DNA from: Cylicocyclus nassatus | Taxonomy: Eukaryota > Nematoda > Chromadorea > Rhabditida > Strongylidae | Assembly: GCA_958299035.1 (NCBI GenBank) | Contig: CATQJL010000223.1 | Location: 15,285,742 to 15,349,741, forward strand | Reading direction: 5' to 3' | DNA: 64,000 nt | Shown here: positions 33,886 through 46,681 of the stretch, one piece after another | How the letters are laid out: the number at the start of each line of letters is the position of its first letter | Numbering within the stretch: the first letter of the stretch is position 1 | Notes under the pieces: generated by a model | The model's database searches: none | What the model saw: only the letters and a program-made list of their open reading frames with translations | Told to the model about the DNA's origin: nothing | Program-made: the position numbers and the translations under genes

Positions 33886-35734
33886 ACGCTGAAATTCATT
33901 TCTTGTAGACGATGGCTTCTTTGACGTTCAGCGTCGGATGCGTGAACGCGAGGGCGTCTACGTCTACGTACTCCTGATTGCTGATTGTTAGACTCTATTT
34001 CAGTCTATTCTAAACTTGCACAACCGTAGCAAATTCATCTTATAGCCACAATAGTTTTTCCCGCTATATGGGTTTAGTTACAACACGGTGAATTATTTCA
34101 AAAATTAATGTTAAGGGGATTTTTTACTGTTTTTTCGGCTCAAACATACAATGAAACAATCTCTTCGAAAAGTGTTTATATTAAAAGTTAATTGCACTTC
34201 TACTTTGAAGTCTCAAACAGTGAGTTCATTACGCCAAACAATGAAATGCGCTTTGTTTGGTCATCAAGCTTCTGAGTCGTTTTGCTCATAATAGATACAC
34301 AAAACATACCGCTTCCCTGAATGAGTGTATAATAAATACAATAGGTATTGTTCTTCAAACTCAAAAATATTAGGACTGTTATCAACTTGCAGGCAACTTT
34401 TAAAAGCCTAGCCATGTGAGAACGGTCGCTTTTAGTCTCTCAGATCGAACATGGCGAGCACAACGCAGCATCTTCTGAACATCTGGATTTGCTTTGTATA
34501 TATCTCTTTCATGAAAACCTGATGGCACCCTTTTGATGTTCCCCTTTCTGCTGAAAGGTACGGAATTTGCTGGCTCTTCAACTACATTATCTTCAACGCA
34601 TTATAGCTAAACGCAGTATCTCTATACTTTATGCACTGTAAAAAATATAGAATAGCTGTAAAGGTTTTGCGCATAAAAACGCTGAATTTTGGCAAAAGAA
34701 TGAGTTTAGTGTCTGCATTTACTGCTTGAAAGATTGAGTCCTAAGTCGAATTTCTACCCAAAATGGAAGGCTACAGAATTTCAAGATCACACGAATCCAT
34801 AAACTTGGCGATCATTTGGAGTACCAAATTTCTATCATGATTTCTTCGTCGAACGCCTTTTTGAGACTGTGCATCAAAAGCTCTCCGTTTCTACGCAGGT
34901 TATCTATTTGCAGTGGCACTACAGCATTTGTGCTCGCATGATAACTTTTTTGAAACTCACCGCGCAGAGCTGACCATCACGAATAAATTGTAAACAACTA
35001 CCCATTCCAAAAGTTACTCTAAGTAAGATCGGTGACTTTGGAAGGAAAAAACGTTTTTGCAGGTAAAAAATGCGAGTTTAAAATTAATTAGATAATTTAT
35101 TCTGGCTTGGTATTTGTCGTGAGGACAACAGCCACTGTAAGCTAGACCTCTGAGCAAAATTATTCTCGATTTCTCAAACGAAATCATAACAAATCGACGA
35201 TTTATGCAATCATTGTTTTCTGGGGCCGTTTTCGAAAAGAATTCAAGTTTTGATGATTTTTTGGGCTTGAGTCGATGGCTCGCAGATATACACGCCAGAC
35301 ATGTTCGGGACTCCGTAAAGAGTCTAAATAATGCTCCAGATTTGAAGGCTAAAAGCCGCGTGGACCGCTTGATGCGCAGTTTTCGTAGGTTCCACGCGTC
35401 AATTCCGCTCGTACTTTAAATATGGGCCTACATGCTGGTGACGATCGTCATGCAAAATTCTGGCTCGAAACGTTTGGTGCAATTCACTCTATGAATTTCG
35501 TGACAGACAGTTATACACACACACAGACAGGTAACCAGACAGACGACCTTAGCGCTTTATTGTTAAGTAATGATAATATACAAGAGATAAAGACGAAGAA
35601 AAAACGTGATGAGTAAGTGAAAGAAGTGAGAGGAAAAGTGAGAGGAAGAGAAGTGAGAGTAAACAAGAAGTGAAATAATGCTTCGACAACAAAGGGATGA
35701 AACATGATCCTTATATGGAGGCCATCGGAAAACC

Positions 35735-36116
35735 TGCGACGAGGCTTGATATAAATGATACGATAAGAGAAGTAATTATTTTGAACTTTTCTGGATTATT
35801 TACAGGTGAAAAGCAACATACTACGGTTTCTAAGCATAGATTTGACTCTTGATCTTGCAAGACAAGGAAATAGATTGCTTGGCAACTAACACATTTTCCA
35901 ATGTGAGTTTACCGTGAAATGTGCTTGAATAGTTTTGAGCGACAAGATTTTGCCACTGGAAAAGGCGCAAGAACCCTTGATTGTTGGGAAGAGAGCGCGT
36001 TAACGGGAGTCTCTTTCTCAGACAACTTTTAGTTGAAAGAGGTTGTTGTACTCTTGGATAATGTTTCTTAAGAAAACAAACTGCATATTGAAAGGCTTTG
36101 GATAAATTTTGTTTCA
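35735..36116. repeat. Distal upstream part of duplicated block, copy B
   Basis: About 35827-35990 aligns with 13098-13330 upstream of gene A, including the run around GATCTTGCAAGACAAGGAAA and the CACTGGAAAAGGCGCAA word. It is displaced from gene B by the Helitron. Confidence 0.7.
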
Positions 36117-36777
36117 TAATAACAACTTATTTAATTGTTGAAATGGCCATACTAAAATTGGCAGAATATTAACACGCTGACGACGAGTCATTTTTTTGAG
36201 GTCTGTCCCTGTGAACGAGACGTTTCCGTGCATGCCTACGCCTGCCCCCATGTATGTATGCATGCATCCATGCACAAAATATAAATTTTGCGAGCTTCGC
36301 CCTCATGTGGCAAGCTCCGCCCACCCGACCAAATATGACGGAAATTGCCCAGATTTTAAAAATTCGTGCGAATTCCGCCAATTTTGAAAAGAGGGCGGGG
36401 CTTGCCACTTAGGGGGCGGAGTTTGCCCGGCGGTGGGCGGGGCCTGGCTAAAATTGCCTGAGGTCTTTGCGTTCATACGGCCTCATCCATGCTTTTTATG
36501 AACAAAGAGGGTCCTTGTGAGGAGCATATGAGTGAGCGGAGTCTGCCAAAAGAGGCGGGGCTAACATATGAAGTACATCTGAGCCTATATTGATTATATG
36601 AACGAAAACTGAGAGGATTGGACCGGTAGTATTGTGATTAAGGCTGCGCGTACCCGTGCTATCAAAAAATATGTGGATGAACATTTCAATTTTGAACTGT
36701 AATAAAACAAGCTGCAGCAAGTCATAAAAGTTCAACCATTTCTTGTATATGAGGGATGCTAAAGTCTCAAAATGCTA
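36117..36777. other. GC-box-like repeat region, no gene seen
   Basis: Recurrent words of the GGGCGGGGCTTGCC type (36395-36455, 36555) and the inverse GCAAGCTCCGCCC at 36310 suggest a MITE or an old repeat. I cannot define its ends. Confidence 0.4.
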
Positions 36778-37585
36778 TTAAGTTGGTGTAGAAGTAATGC
36801 ACGCTTTTCTGACCCTTGTTTCAGGTAAACTTTTTCCACCAAACTTTCTTGTTTGGAAAAACTTAGCAAACTATTAATAAGCTTCTTTTCATGCTCTGTC
36901 CAACGGTGGCTAAAAGCCAGCCTCATCTAAAGAGTTATGAAGCTCCAAATAACCGTCTGGAAACTCGGAATTTCATTGCACTCACTTTTCCGGCTAGAAT
37001 TCAAACGCAAATCAGTTCTTTGAAAGTTTGGCTACTGTATGTAATCAAAATCGTCTACATGATACACGTTTCAATATTCTTATAGAAGTTATCCAAACTT
37101 AGATTTCGGCTCCCCACCATGGGAAGCCGTTTTGGTCCTGTGACCCATAAATTTCCTTTGAAGAAGGCAGTCGCCAAAGCTTTGCTCATTTCTGTAAGCG
37201 TAGGGTTAGGCCTTCTGTTGACAGTTTTTGCAAAAATATTTAATCTACGCAGAAAACCAAATAAAGTCCATATTTCGGGATTTTTCGGCCTTCGAAAAAA
37301 TGTTGAAAAAAGCAGACAATTTTTTTCAATCTTTTCCTTTTCGCAATACTTCTTTGTTTGAGATTTTTTCAACTTTTTTTGTACCACTGGCTTGCGGCTA
37401 CAGGATAAGGCTACTTATTTTTCACAATGACAATTTCTAAAAGAGTTATGACAAGTTGATTTGGTCATCATTCTATATTTTTCTGATTAAATGGATGAGT
37501 GCTGTATTGCGAAAAGTTTGAGGCCTTTGGTGGTCTTTATCGCGTTCAAAAATGTAAATTTTGCAAAAAAATTACACCAACCTAA
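36778..37585. mobile_element. Mariner-type MITE (TTAAGTTGGTGTA ends)
   Basis: Ends TTAAGTTGGTGTA and TACACCAACCTAA with TA on both sides (36776-36777, 37586-37587), 808 bp. The termini belong to the same broad family as those at 13.9 and 18.1 kb. The interior has no transposase. Confidence 0.65.
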
Positions 37586-37587
37586 TA

Positions 37588-40140
37588 CTTGGCTAGAAAA
37601 TATATGAAATTTTGAAGAGTGAGAAATTTGAAAAATATGAAATCATTGCAAACATCACAGATACCACTCAGTAGTAACTATCAAACATTTACATACTTCT
37701 GCATTCTGAGGGCTCTTCACCATTCTTTTCTGACGTGCGCAAAGCTTTTTTAAGCTAGCTAACTAACTTTTACTGCTCCTAAATAAATTATCAAATTGAC
37801 AATCCGAAAAGCTTGATTACATTCTATCATACACTGTTCATTATCGACCGCAAAGTTGCAGATTTTAAATGTTCTCTATAAAGTTAATTATAAGAGTTAC
37901 ACGTACTTAAGCTTTTAGTAGTTTGTTGCGGAATCAGCGCAGTTTGTATTGCTTAGTAAGGTAGCGCTATTTTTTGGAAAATGAATATTTTTTTCTCGTT
38001 ATAGCATGCCGGAAAATTTCAAGGTCTGTTGATAGAGCTAGGTAGGTTGGGACCTGGTCTAATCATAAAGAACTCTACTTGACTTAGACCACGTCTTTCA
38101 ATTGCGCTCCAAAATGTTGCAGACAATTTTCAAAGCAAGTCGGGCTCTACTAACAGCCTTAGCAGTTCCCCTTACATTGCCAAATTTGTACATAAACCGC
38201 CTGATCGAGTTTTGCTGCGTGAAAGGAGAATCGCTTGCGTAATAAGCTTTTGCCGTTTGAATGGGGCGAAATTTCGTGGTGAATAGAAATTGTTAAAATT
38301 CGTTAAACGACAAAAGATCGACCTTGTGAACAGATTATGTTTTTAGAGGAGAATATGTCCAAATATAGTGTGGGTAAGAGTCTTGCAAGACAGGAGCTCT
38401 ATTTTCCACTCTTGAGGCAAGATGCAAAAACATTTTCTACGCTAGTAAAGTGGAGAAGTAGGTTTAAATCACCCTTCTGAAACTTGCATGCTTTTTATGA
38501 AACTTTTTTGGAATATAATTGTTTAGATTTTTTGTCAAAATGCCTTACATACACGGAAAAATTATCCCTCGACTCTTCAATAGCAGGGCATGATTCAAAA
38601 TAAAATGAATCAAAGATGAGCATTGGGCTTGGATGCACCGAAGTTACTCAAGTGAGTCATCTTACTGGCCATGAAGTCAGAAGCAGAAGCTTGATTTTAA
38701 AGTCTAGTGGTACTACATACTTTGTACCAAAAGTAGACCCCTTTTCAAGTAATTCAAGCTATTTTTGTTTTCCCAGTAAACTTCGGGTATCATTCGATAG
38801 AGCAGATCAAGCTCTACATAATATTCACCAAGAATTTGCCTAAGTCGCATTCCATGGAAAGTTTGAAGCCAAATCGTATAAAGTTTTCTCGCCTGAAAAT
38901 TGAATTTTTGCGACAAAGAAAATCCTACAGACCTCCAACTTGGTCATTATACAGTAGGCATATAGTAATACCCAAATATGCGTTTACGAATTTTTTCCGA
39001 GCATAGAAAGCGAAAAACAAAATTAGTCCAAAATGGCAAACCCCGCCCCAGCCCCTCCCACATATGTCATTGTATACTGCAAGCCTTACTGAGTATAATT
39101 TAAAAACCCCTGTATGTGCTCTTTTAGTAGAGGAATGTCAAGTTTTACAAAAAAAAACCAAAAAAATAGCATTTCGGCATTTTCGGACCATTTTTTTCTC
39201 AATTTTAAGCGAAGGAAAAAAACCGCCAAATACATTTTTGGGTACTACTATGTGTCTGCTATATAAATACCAAGTTAGAAATCGGAAAGAGATCCGATTT
39301 TTAGGGCAACTGAAAAATTTTGGTTTTTGGTCCAAGATTTTACCTGGATCTTTGGTGGTCTTTTTGTAGAGCTTGCTCCGCTTTATCGAATGGCACCTTA
39401 AGTCTATTAGGAAAACAAGAACAACTCAATCTATCTGAAAATGGGGTTTACTTTTGAGTCAACTAATATTTCAATTCACTCACCAAGGAAAACACATTCG
39501 TCAATTTTTATAAATTTTAACAGCCTGTGAAAAATTATAAAAATTGGGCACCAAATGTATAGCTAGAACAGTCTCTAATGCAAAATAAGTTCAAATCTAG
39601 TGTGCCACACCGGCATTATGCTGAAAACTCTATGACAATGCCATTCAATGAGTAATCCCCTGATAAGAGCACATTTTTTATCAGACAAAATGTTTCCGGT
39701 CTGCGTAGTGCAATGTTAGGACCTCCTCCCCCTTTCCCAACTCGGTCTCCGTGCAGAAGCTCATGTCCTCAGATTCTCATACTGAAAACAAGGCTGTTCA
39801 GGGTAAAGTACTGATGGACATGTAATCTTTCTCGAACTATCTTTCAGTATTTGTCACAGTTTGCATTATGCAGAAAATGAGCTATATTTGGAATGTTTGA
39901 CTCAATGTGAGCTACTATTGTGCACAAACCATGAAAAGCCTTTAGATTATTGTACATCATAAGTTTGGAAAAATGTTCAGGTACTACATGCCAGCAACAG
40001 TAACAATTTTCAGTTTGATGCAAAAATGGAGATACAGCCTTATCTATCGGTCCTTACCTTTGCTGCAAATCCTAAACCTCGGGGTTTGGAGCACAGCTGA
40101 ATGAGAGCATGGATCGGAAGTTTAAAAATTTTTACTTCGA
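37588..40140. other. Intergenic, no gene seen
   Basis: AT-rich; open frames up to about 100 codons (for example 39064-39369, +) are low-complexity Phe/Lys/Leu-rich and have no splice or motif support. No bounded repeat recognised. Confidence 0.4.
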
Positions 40141-40175
40141 AATTTTGTATTTATTTATTTATACACTCGTGGTGA
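40140..40175 (-). mobile_element. Possible LINE-type 3' tail
   Basis: GTATTTATTTATTTATACAC at 40147-40166, read on the minus strand, gives a (TAAA) tail after GTGGTGAAGCAC-like sequence, as at many LINE 3' ends. No reverse transcriptase frame is next to it. Confidence 0.3.
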
Positions 40176-40989
40176 AGCACAAAAAACCCAGATCGAACAG
40201 AAAATCGGTAACACAAAAGATAAGACAAATGACCAGCCAATCCTCACAGAAGGAAGAATAGTCATGTAAATGGAACAGAAAGCCGAAGGAAAAAGCGCTT
40301 TGTACAGAATAGTCTCTAGAATTTTGCTTCTTCGAAAAGTTTATGAAGACCCTGTTCTGGGATGTCATCGAACCTCCCCCCCCCCAAAATTCGAAATGGA
40401 AGTGGTGGGGATGAACATCCACACCTATGAACGATTGATATCCTGTCAAGATGAGAAGGGGGGGGGGCTACGGTGAAAGGATATGATGTAAACTCAAGAT
40501 TCTGATGAATGAGGCTGGTTGATCTGATCATTAAAAGCACTATGGTTAGTAACAAACTAGGCAATGCAAATAGTGGTCCTCTGTCTTTGTTGCAGACCAT
40601 CCAAGTGAAGCGTAACCAGAAAAGCATAAAGTCAAATGATAAGGGACGAGCTGAGGCAATATGAAGAACACGAGCGCCCATTTGAACATGACTCATCTAA
40701 TTGGAAAGATCAGATCAAGAAGCTAAAGCATTCGCGTTTAGCAATGTTCTTATGTGTTCGAATAAGGATAACATGTAATTGGCCGTGATATTATTTTGAT
40801 ATACGAAGCCCGCTCCCTCAGCTTCTGTGCGTAAGTCTTAAATTACATAAAGAAATTTCTATCAATCAGTGACGACCAAAATCGTGACAATCCAACAATT
40901 GGAATTTTTTGAATTTTTCTGCGTGTCAAAGAAAATGAAAGAGCACTACAGGCGCCCCGTCACATCTATTTGTATTCGAAAGAATACAG

Positions 40990-41240
40990 CGACAGGGACG
41001 AGTGGCGTAGTGGTATGAGGCCCCGCTATGACCAGATCGGACACAGGTTCCATCCCGACCCCTGGACCAACCAAGCCCTCTACCCCCCGGGCCGGTAAAT
41101 TGGTACCAGAGTAGTCTGGGAGGATAAAAGCACTGACATGGGAACGGCTGGCCCCGCAAGTCACTGTAATAGGCTCGCACACATACAATTGCCTCTTCGA
41201 CTATGAAACTAGTGTGTGCGTTCCGTGTATGCTCTCAGAG
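40990..41240 (+). mobile_element. tRNA-derived SINE
   Basis: Contains an RNA polymerase III A box (TGGCGTAGTGG, 41003-41013) and a B box (GGTTCCATCCC, 41046-41056) 32 nt apart, as in tRNA genes. The flanking sequence does not form a proper acceptor stem, and a ~170-nt unrelated tail follows (CCCCCCGGGCCGG...), as in SINEs. A second copy would be needed to confirm; none was seen in this window. Confidence 0.6.
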
Positions 41241-41786
41241 GGTATTGAAGACTTCGAATCCTTTTATCCTTTACGAATACAGCAACCATGACGGTAAGCC
41301 ATTTTTCTTTACTGAATCCCACTCCTGCTTTGAATGTGAATGAGCCAAACTGAAATTAGTCATCGAAGGAGTTTTGGTAATATTTAGGCGCATTCAAAAG
41401 TCTACAGTGTCTATCGAAGTGGGCAGACGACTATGTGGCGCTATTGTAATGTTTCACAACGCAACACACCATCACGCTATCCTGGGTTGTTTCCGAAGAA
41501 ATGGCAGATAAAGAGATTTTTCGATTTGAATTCACCTCCTGTAACGATTTGGGTCTGAAACTGGTTGAGAAATTATAAAAAATAGCTCCAGTAGCGTATT
41601 CTCAACCCACTGTGTTCTTATATCCACAAACTCATTTTTGGTAACAAAGGGATGCATCGCAATTCTATTACCTGGACTTTTTTGTGGATGCTGATTGAGA
41701 CGGTTCCTTTGTCAATCTTTTGAGCGGTGCCTCAAATAGCACGAGACCGAGAAATCGAACCTTGATCCTAGTGCAGTACTGTACTA
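41241..41786. other. Intergenic, no gene seen
   Basis: No supported exon or repeat boundary. Confidence 0.4.
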
Positions 41787-42252
41787 ACAAGGAAAGGATA
41801 CTTGGTGACCGTGGTTTTTTGAAATGAAACGTACACCATTGAATGCATTTTGAAGCGCTGATTCCAAATCTGTTTTCATTATCTGCTGTGCGCTCTTCCG
41901 AAAGAAGTTATGAACATTTCTTGTCACCAAAATTTGCATTGTTTTTGATGCGGAATTTACCAATATCGTTAGAAAGTTCGCTTACGCACTACAAAAGAGC
42001 ATACAGATAAAGTAAAGCTTCACGTTAAGTTCAGGAAAACTGTCACCAATACATCAGAGTCTAAAAAACCTGGATACTGACGATTTTGACTGCCTAAATC
42101 TCGCAAAATCAATATAAAGAAAAGTCCATAACTCCGTTCAGGGAGTCGCACAGCAGACAGTGAACATAGATTTAGAATCAGCGTTCCAAGCCGCACCTAC
42201 TGGTGTACATCTCATTGCAAAAGGCCACGGTCACCAAGTATCCTTCCCTCGT
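41787..42252. mobile_element. ACAAGG-family MITE
   Basis: Inverted ends ACAAGGAAAGGATACTTGGT...GACCGTGG and CCACGGTCACCAAGTATCCT...CCCTCGT, 466 bp. Related in inverted orientation to 17016-17465, and the inner segments also match 11491-11945 (CAGCGTT, CTGCTGTGCGC). Confidence 0.87.
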
Positions 42253-44862
42253 AAGAAAACGCTCCCTGGCCTATCTGGAGCAATTTTTTAAATAAAATTA
42301 CAGGTTGAATTTCGTCTTACGTACGTGCTGCTAGTAATGGGTGAGTTAGTTTTTAATCCTGTGATGCGGCGGTCTTTTGACTTCCGTTCTGTTTCCAGCA
42401 CGTTCACGATAAGGCCGGTTTTAGATTGCTGCCTCGGACCAGAGCCTTTTTCGCTTTGCCAAACTTACGACCCATCCGTGGGTCGTTTTGTTCGAATTGG
42501 TAGTCTTTAGGGTAAAATTTCAGAAAATGTCTCCGAGAATTTCTGCAGAGGGGTAATCGAAGGCGTTGATTATTAAAAAACAAATTATTTTAGTTTTTAA
42601 CATTATATGGTAAGGTTACGGTAGCCACCTACGAAACCAACACCATAGATTTTCAGGAAAAGTCGTGTTTTGGGGTTACTTTACGTGCTGATCACGTTCA
42701 TGGTGTCTCCACTTTGTTCACTACTATCCTGCAGTGGTATACGGTAGCAGTACGGTATAATTTTTCTGAAAATCAAGAAACTGATATAAGAAGTTGGTAT
42801 CAAAACTTGAGACTATCATTTTCGTAATCAGCATGCTGCGACTCCTATATATGTAAGATTCGAGTTTCCTAGGATGAACACTGCAGAAAAGTCAATAAAA
42901 TCAATAGAATGGATAATGGTGGGCTAACGTCAGTCTCTTGCCCATCCCGTATTACTCGTGTATGTACACTTGATTTTCCAGAAACAACATCACTCTTTGC
43001 AGAATTTGAGCCAAAGTCTGCGCCTTATATCAATCTGCGATTTACTTACCGTAACATAACATTACAGTATCCCGAGCGCAGACCACTCTGGCTGGAGCTT
43101 CATCTAGGTGTCCCCAATCATGTGCCAGAATTTCGTCTAAATTGGCAAAGCTATTTAGGAATATTACGACCCACCGGTGGGTCGTGTGTTAGCTAAGGTT
43201 AGTGCCGCCGTTGTTACTCTGACTAGGTTCTCATTGGCTTTCGAGTGTGTTGATGTGTGAGGGAATAAATTCCGATGATTTCGACTTCCAGGCTCCGAAG
43301 GTCACAGCTCCGAAACATAGGCCACTGCATTATATTAAACTGTGTTACCATCTTGGTAGCTCAAATCACACTTCATCAAGTGAGCCATGCCGAGATCAGC
43401 GATAGCCGAACATGGGCAATCCTGTGATGGAAAAAGAACCTCGTAATTGGGACTTGGGCAAAACTGCTGCAGTTTAAAAAGTGAAACATAAGACGAAATC
43501 AAGGTCGAGAAAGGTCAAACTTGGTAGCCATTTTCCACATTATTTAAGCGAAGAAAATTGGAAGGAATACAAAAAGGTAAAAGTCTTAGCCTTATGGTTT
43601 CCCTTCGCTATAGCTCTCTCCACTATTTTTTCAAACATTAGACTCATTTTCCAACAATTTTCTCTGTGGATTCTTTCAGATGTTCGGCAAATTCTCCGTC
43701 CGCCTTGTCATGCAAAGCGGGCTTAGGATCGCACTTCGGTGGGGCCTAGCGCCTAGCTCTTCAATGGCCTCTCGTCGTCGCCTCTTCACAGCCTATTTGA
43801 GAATCCATTCTCTCTTTCACACAACTCGCAATGGGCCTCGACGGCAGCTGTTCACACATTTGAGTTCGCAGTTTATTCTGAAATTCAAAATTAAAGGATT
43901 TTTGTCCACGGCACTTGCAAATCAGCTTGCTGTTTGTGCTATCTGACAGTGTCCTCCTAGCAATAATATTGATTTATTGATTGATCACTACTTGCTTTTT
44001 CGCCCATTTTACTCATTATAGATTCATAAATCCCTCACCCCTCAAAATGCGACACAAATGATGATATGTCCTGTTTTTTTTGTCTTCTGCATCGTGAAAA
44101 GTACATTCTCATCCCTCGTACAACCATCGTTATTTACGACATCGTATATGTGTGCGTATTACTTTCAGCAATGAGCAATGACCAGAAAAGGAATCTAGTA
44201 GCGATATCGATTGTTCGAATGTTTAGAGTAAGTGGTAAACATTTTAGAGGGGTAGGGCTAATACGAAAATATTAGTCATAAGATATTTTCCATAAGATAT
44301 TTTATTTACGCTTTGATGGATTCTGCGCAAATGGAGTTCAGTTTCCGGTAACAGTCGATTTTCTGAATTTGGCGCATCGAATTTGTTGTGGGGCGTTCTG
44401 TATTTTTTGCAAATTTTCAGAGTTTTGCATTTTCTTCATTTTCGCGATCCTAAATTCTCATTGTACTCATGAGTTACCCGCTCGTAAAATTGGGCAGATT
44501 TTTTTGCAATGCTGTTACCTGCTCAATAAATTTTTTCCACGGATGTAAGCTACGCTACGAATTACGGGCAACATCGAAACACAGCAGAATTTTTTTGTGC
44601 AGTAAATTTGGCTACCTGGACTTCCAAGTGAATACACTATGCCCTTACCCAAGTCGCACCTGATACAGTAGTTCATTGGTGGACGAGCAAATCCACTCCG
44701 CTCTTGCCCAGTACCGTACTCCAAAAGACTGGATGTGGCCTTTCTAGAGTTGGTCTGTGCAAGATTTTCGAGTTGAATATCTCGGCCACATATCATCCGT
44801 ATGATGCCTCTTGGGCAATGGGTAAATTGAGGCATCCCAGTCTTTTCTCACATTCAAAGCAA
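42253..44862. other. Intergenic with two near-identical palindromes; no gene recognised
   Basis: 42467-42486 and 43166-43185 are 20-nt palindromes of the form ACGACCCA..TGGGTCGT, about 700 bp apart. The second is perfect. Open frames at 42909-43196 and 43481-43946 (+) were inspected and show no recognisable motif. Confidence 0.45.
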
Positions 44863-45023
44863 CCTTTGATTCAGAAGGCTTGGCGGCTGGAAGGCGAGGC
44901 TTTGTGACCTAATTAAGGCCAATAGCGCCTGCGACGCAGTCTGCGTCTCTCTCGTGCTCGTGTCTCTGATCATTATCTAGGCTTAATTAGGTCACAAAGC
45001 CGCCAAGCCCCTTGAATCAAAGG
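44863..45023. mobile_element. MITE (~161 bp), same family as in intron 3 of gene A
   Basis: Inverted ends CCTTTGATTCAGAAGGCTTG and CAAGCCCCTTGAATCAAAGG, with inner arms GCTTTGTGACCTAATTAAGG and GGCTTAATTAGGTCACAAAG. Related along both arms to 10272-10446. Confidence 0.85.
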
Positions 45024-46679
45024 GTAGGTATACTGTTCTATTGCACACCATCTAAAGCCCATTGTTTGTCAAACAAACAAGACAAGTGAGTAAGTACATC
45101 GTCATAATCAGTTGAGGTAGTCCTTTTGAGTGTCTGAAAATTTCTCAAGGAATGGAAGGAGAAGGGGGGGGGACAGAAAGATTCTGAATAAAGGGGCATG
45201 GCGTAAGATATGCCCGTCGCAAAAAGTTTTTCATTTTTTTGCGTTAAAAAATTTTTGCGGCTCTATAAATCTAGGATTTTCAGAAGAGAGGGCAGCCGCG
45301 CCCGGAAGAACTCTTCTAGGAGCTGTTCTGAATTTTTGAAAATTTCCAAAAGATTAACTATATAAGTCACTTACAAGCTGCATACTTTAGATTTTGCGCA
45401 CGGGGTGGGGTGGGGGAGATTTGCTAACGTATATGTGTAAAAACATGGGTTTTCAAAGGGAATGTTCGAGAGAGGAAGGGATATACATTTAAAATATGGC
45501 TTGGCTCTCACGCTCATTGATTTCTGATCCCATAGATGTCCACATCCTGATTATTAAGTGCGGAGAACTATTCCAAATTCAGAATATGAGTCAAATAATG
45601 ACAACTAGAGTTAGATTAATAAGTGCAAATCACAAAAGAGCACAAATCATGATACGGTAGTACTGAGTGGGTGAGTGTAGCATGTGATCTTGCTAATGAG
45701 ATGTTCAACAGTTCATTTTTTCTTCCCTCATTCTTTGATCATTGATAAGATCACATGTTACACAGAATGCTATAGTAGAATCTTTCTGTGTCAATCTGTG
45801 TGCGAGTTGATTACTTTTTGTAACATATTGTTTTGTGATCCGTTTTCCATGACGTTCTGTGTATATAAATACATGATAAATAGATAAATAAGTGACTAAA
45901 TAAATGAATAAATATAATTTCAAGAGCCAGTAGATAATTAAACTGTTCGATCCTTCAAAACATACTCTAATTCTATTTTTAAACAACATGATCATCCCAT
46001 AGGTATTTTTTGACTTACTGGAAAAGTTTCTCAGATTGCTGCTCAGTTACACTTGCGAATCAGGAAACGCCTTAAAAAAATTCTTACAAGGAGTATAGTA
46101 GTCCCCCTTCCCCAGGAGGTTTCTGGGATCCTCACTATTTATCGTATGAAGGACTATCGGAAGCGTTCTGTAGCTTGAATTCTATTCTGCGTCTGATTTC
46201 CCCTCTTCTTCTTCTAAAGAAGTTCAATGAGTCTCATTTTTGCAGGACTTTCAACAATGTTCCTGAGCATCATTATGGATGAGAGAAACAAAAATACTTG
46301 AGAAAGGAAAGGCTAATCAATAGAGTTCTGTGAACAAAAAATGGAGCGATTTCCTGAAAAAAAGCTTTTTTTACAACGAAAATTTGTCCAAGGCTCATAA
46401 TTCCAAATCCTATCTTCTTTTATGAAGTCACTAAAAACTTCTGGCTCAAAAACTCGAGGCTAGTGGTCACAAAATATTTATTCTCATTCATTACACTTCA
46501 GCGAAGAGACTTCAAATAATGAAATTTTCATTACACCTTCAACGATTGTATATCTAAACATGTGGTATCGAAAAATAATAAAATCGTTAGCTTTTAAATT
46601 TTGATGGCTGGAGGAAATATCTGATAGCAGCTGTGCAATCCGTTCCCCTCTTTCATGTAGGCATTAGTTCTTGTAGTCA
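45024..46679. other. Intergenic, no gene seen
   Basis: AT-rich; a short hairpin (GCATGTGATCTT at 45679 against AAGATCACATGT at 45747) and an (AATA)-rich stretch near 45860-45915 are the only structures. Confidence 0.4.
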
Positions 46680-46681
46680 TA

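Larger units (their letters stand above)
28500..35573 (-). mobile_element. Decayed autonomous Helitron upstream of gene B
   Basis: A rolling-circle transposon about 7 kb long, transcribed on the minus strand. The 5' terminus is TCATTACTTAACAATAAAGC starting at 35573, shared with the deleted copy. The 3' boundary is unclear: homology to the deleted copy ends at about 28735, but a Helitron-like GC hairpin (28688-28701) lies slightly further, so the true end may be near 28672. It splits sequence that is continuous in the flank of gene A (12.9-13.4 kb), showing insertion after the duplication. The coding part (about 33.97-28.97 kb) is interrupted by many frameshifts and stops. Confidence 0.88.

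Noticed and set aside
41003..41075. Functional tRNA gene
   Set aside because: A and B boxes are present, but acceptor and anticodon stems do not form; better explained as a SINE.
42909..43196. 95-codon plus-strand frame
   Set aside because: Protein-like composition, but no family resemblance and no clear splice context; length is within chance for this window.
44515..44835. 106-codon minus-strand frame
   Set aside because: No recognisable motif, Cys-rich by chance, no supporting neighbours.
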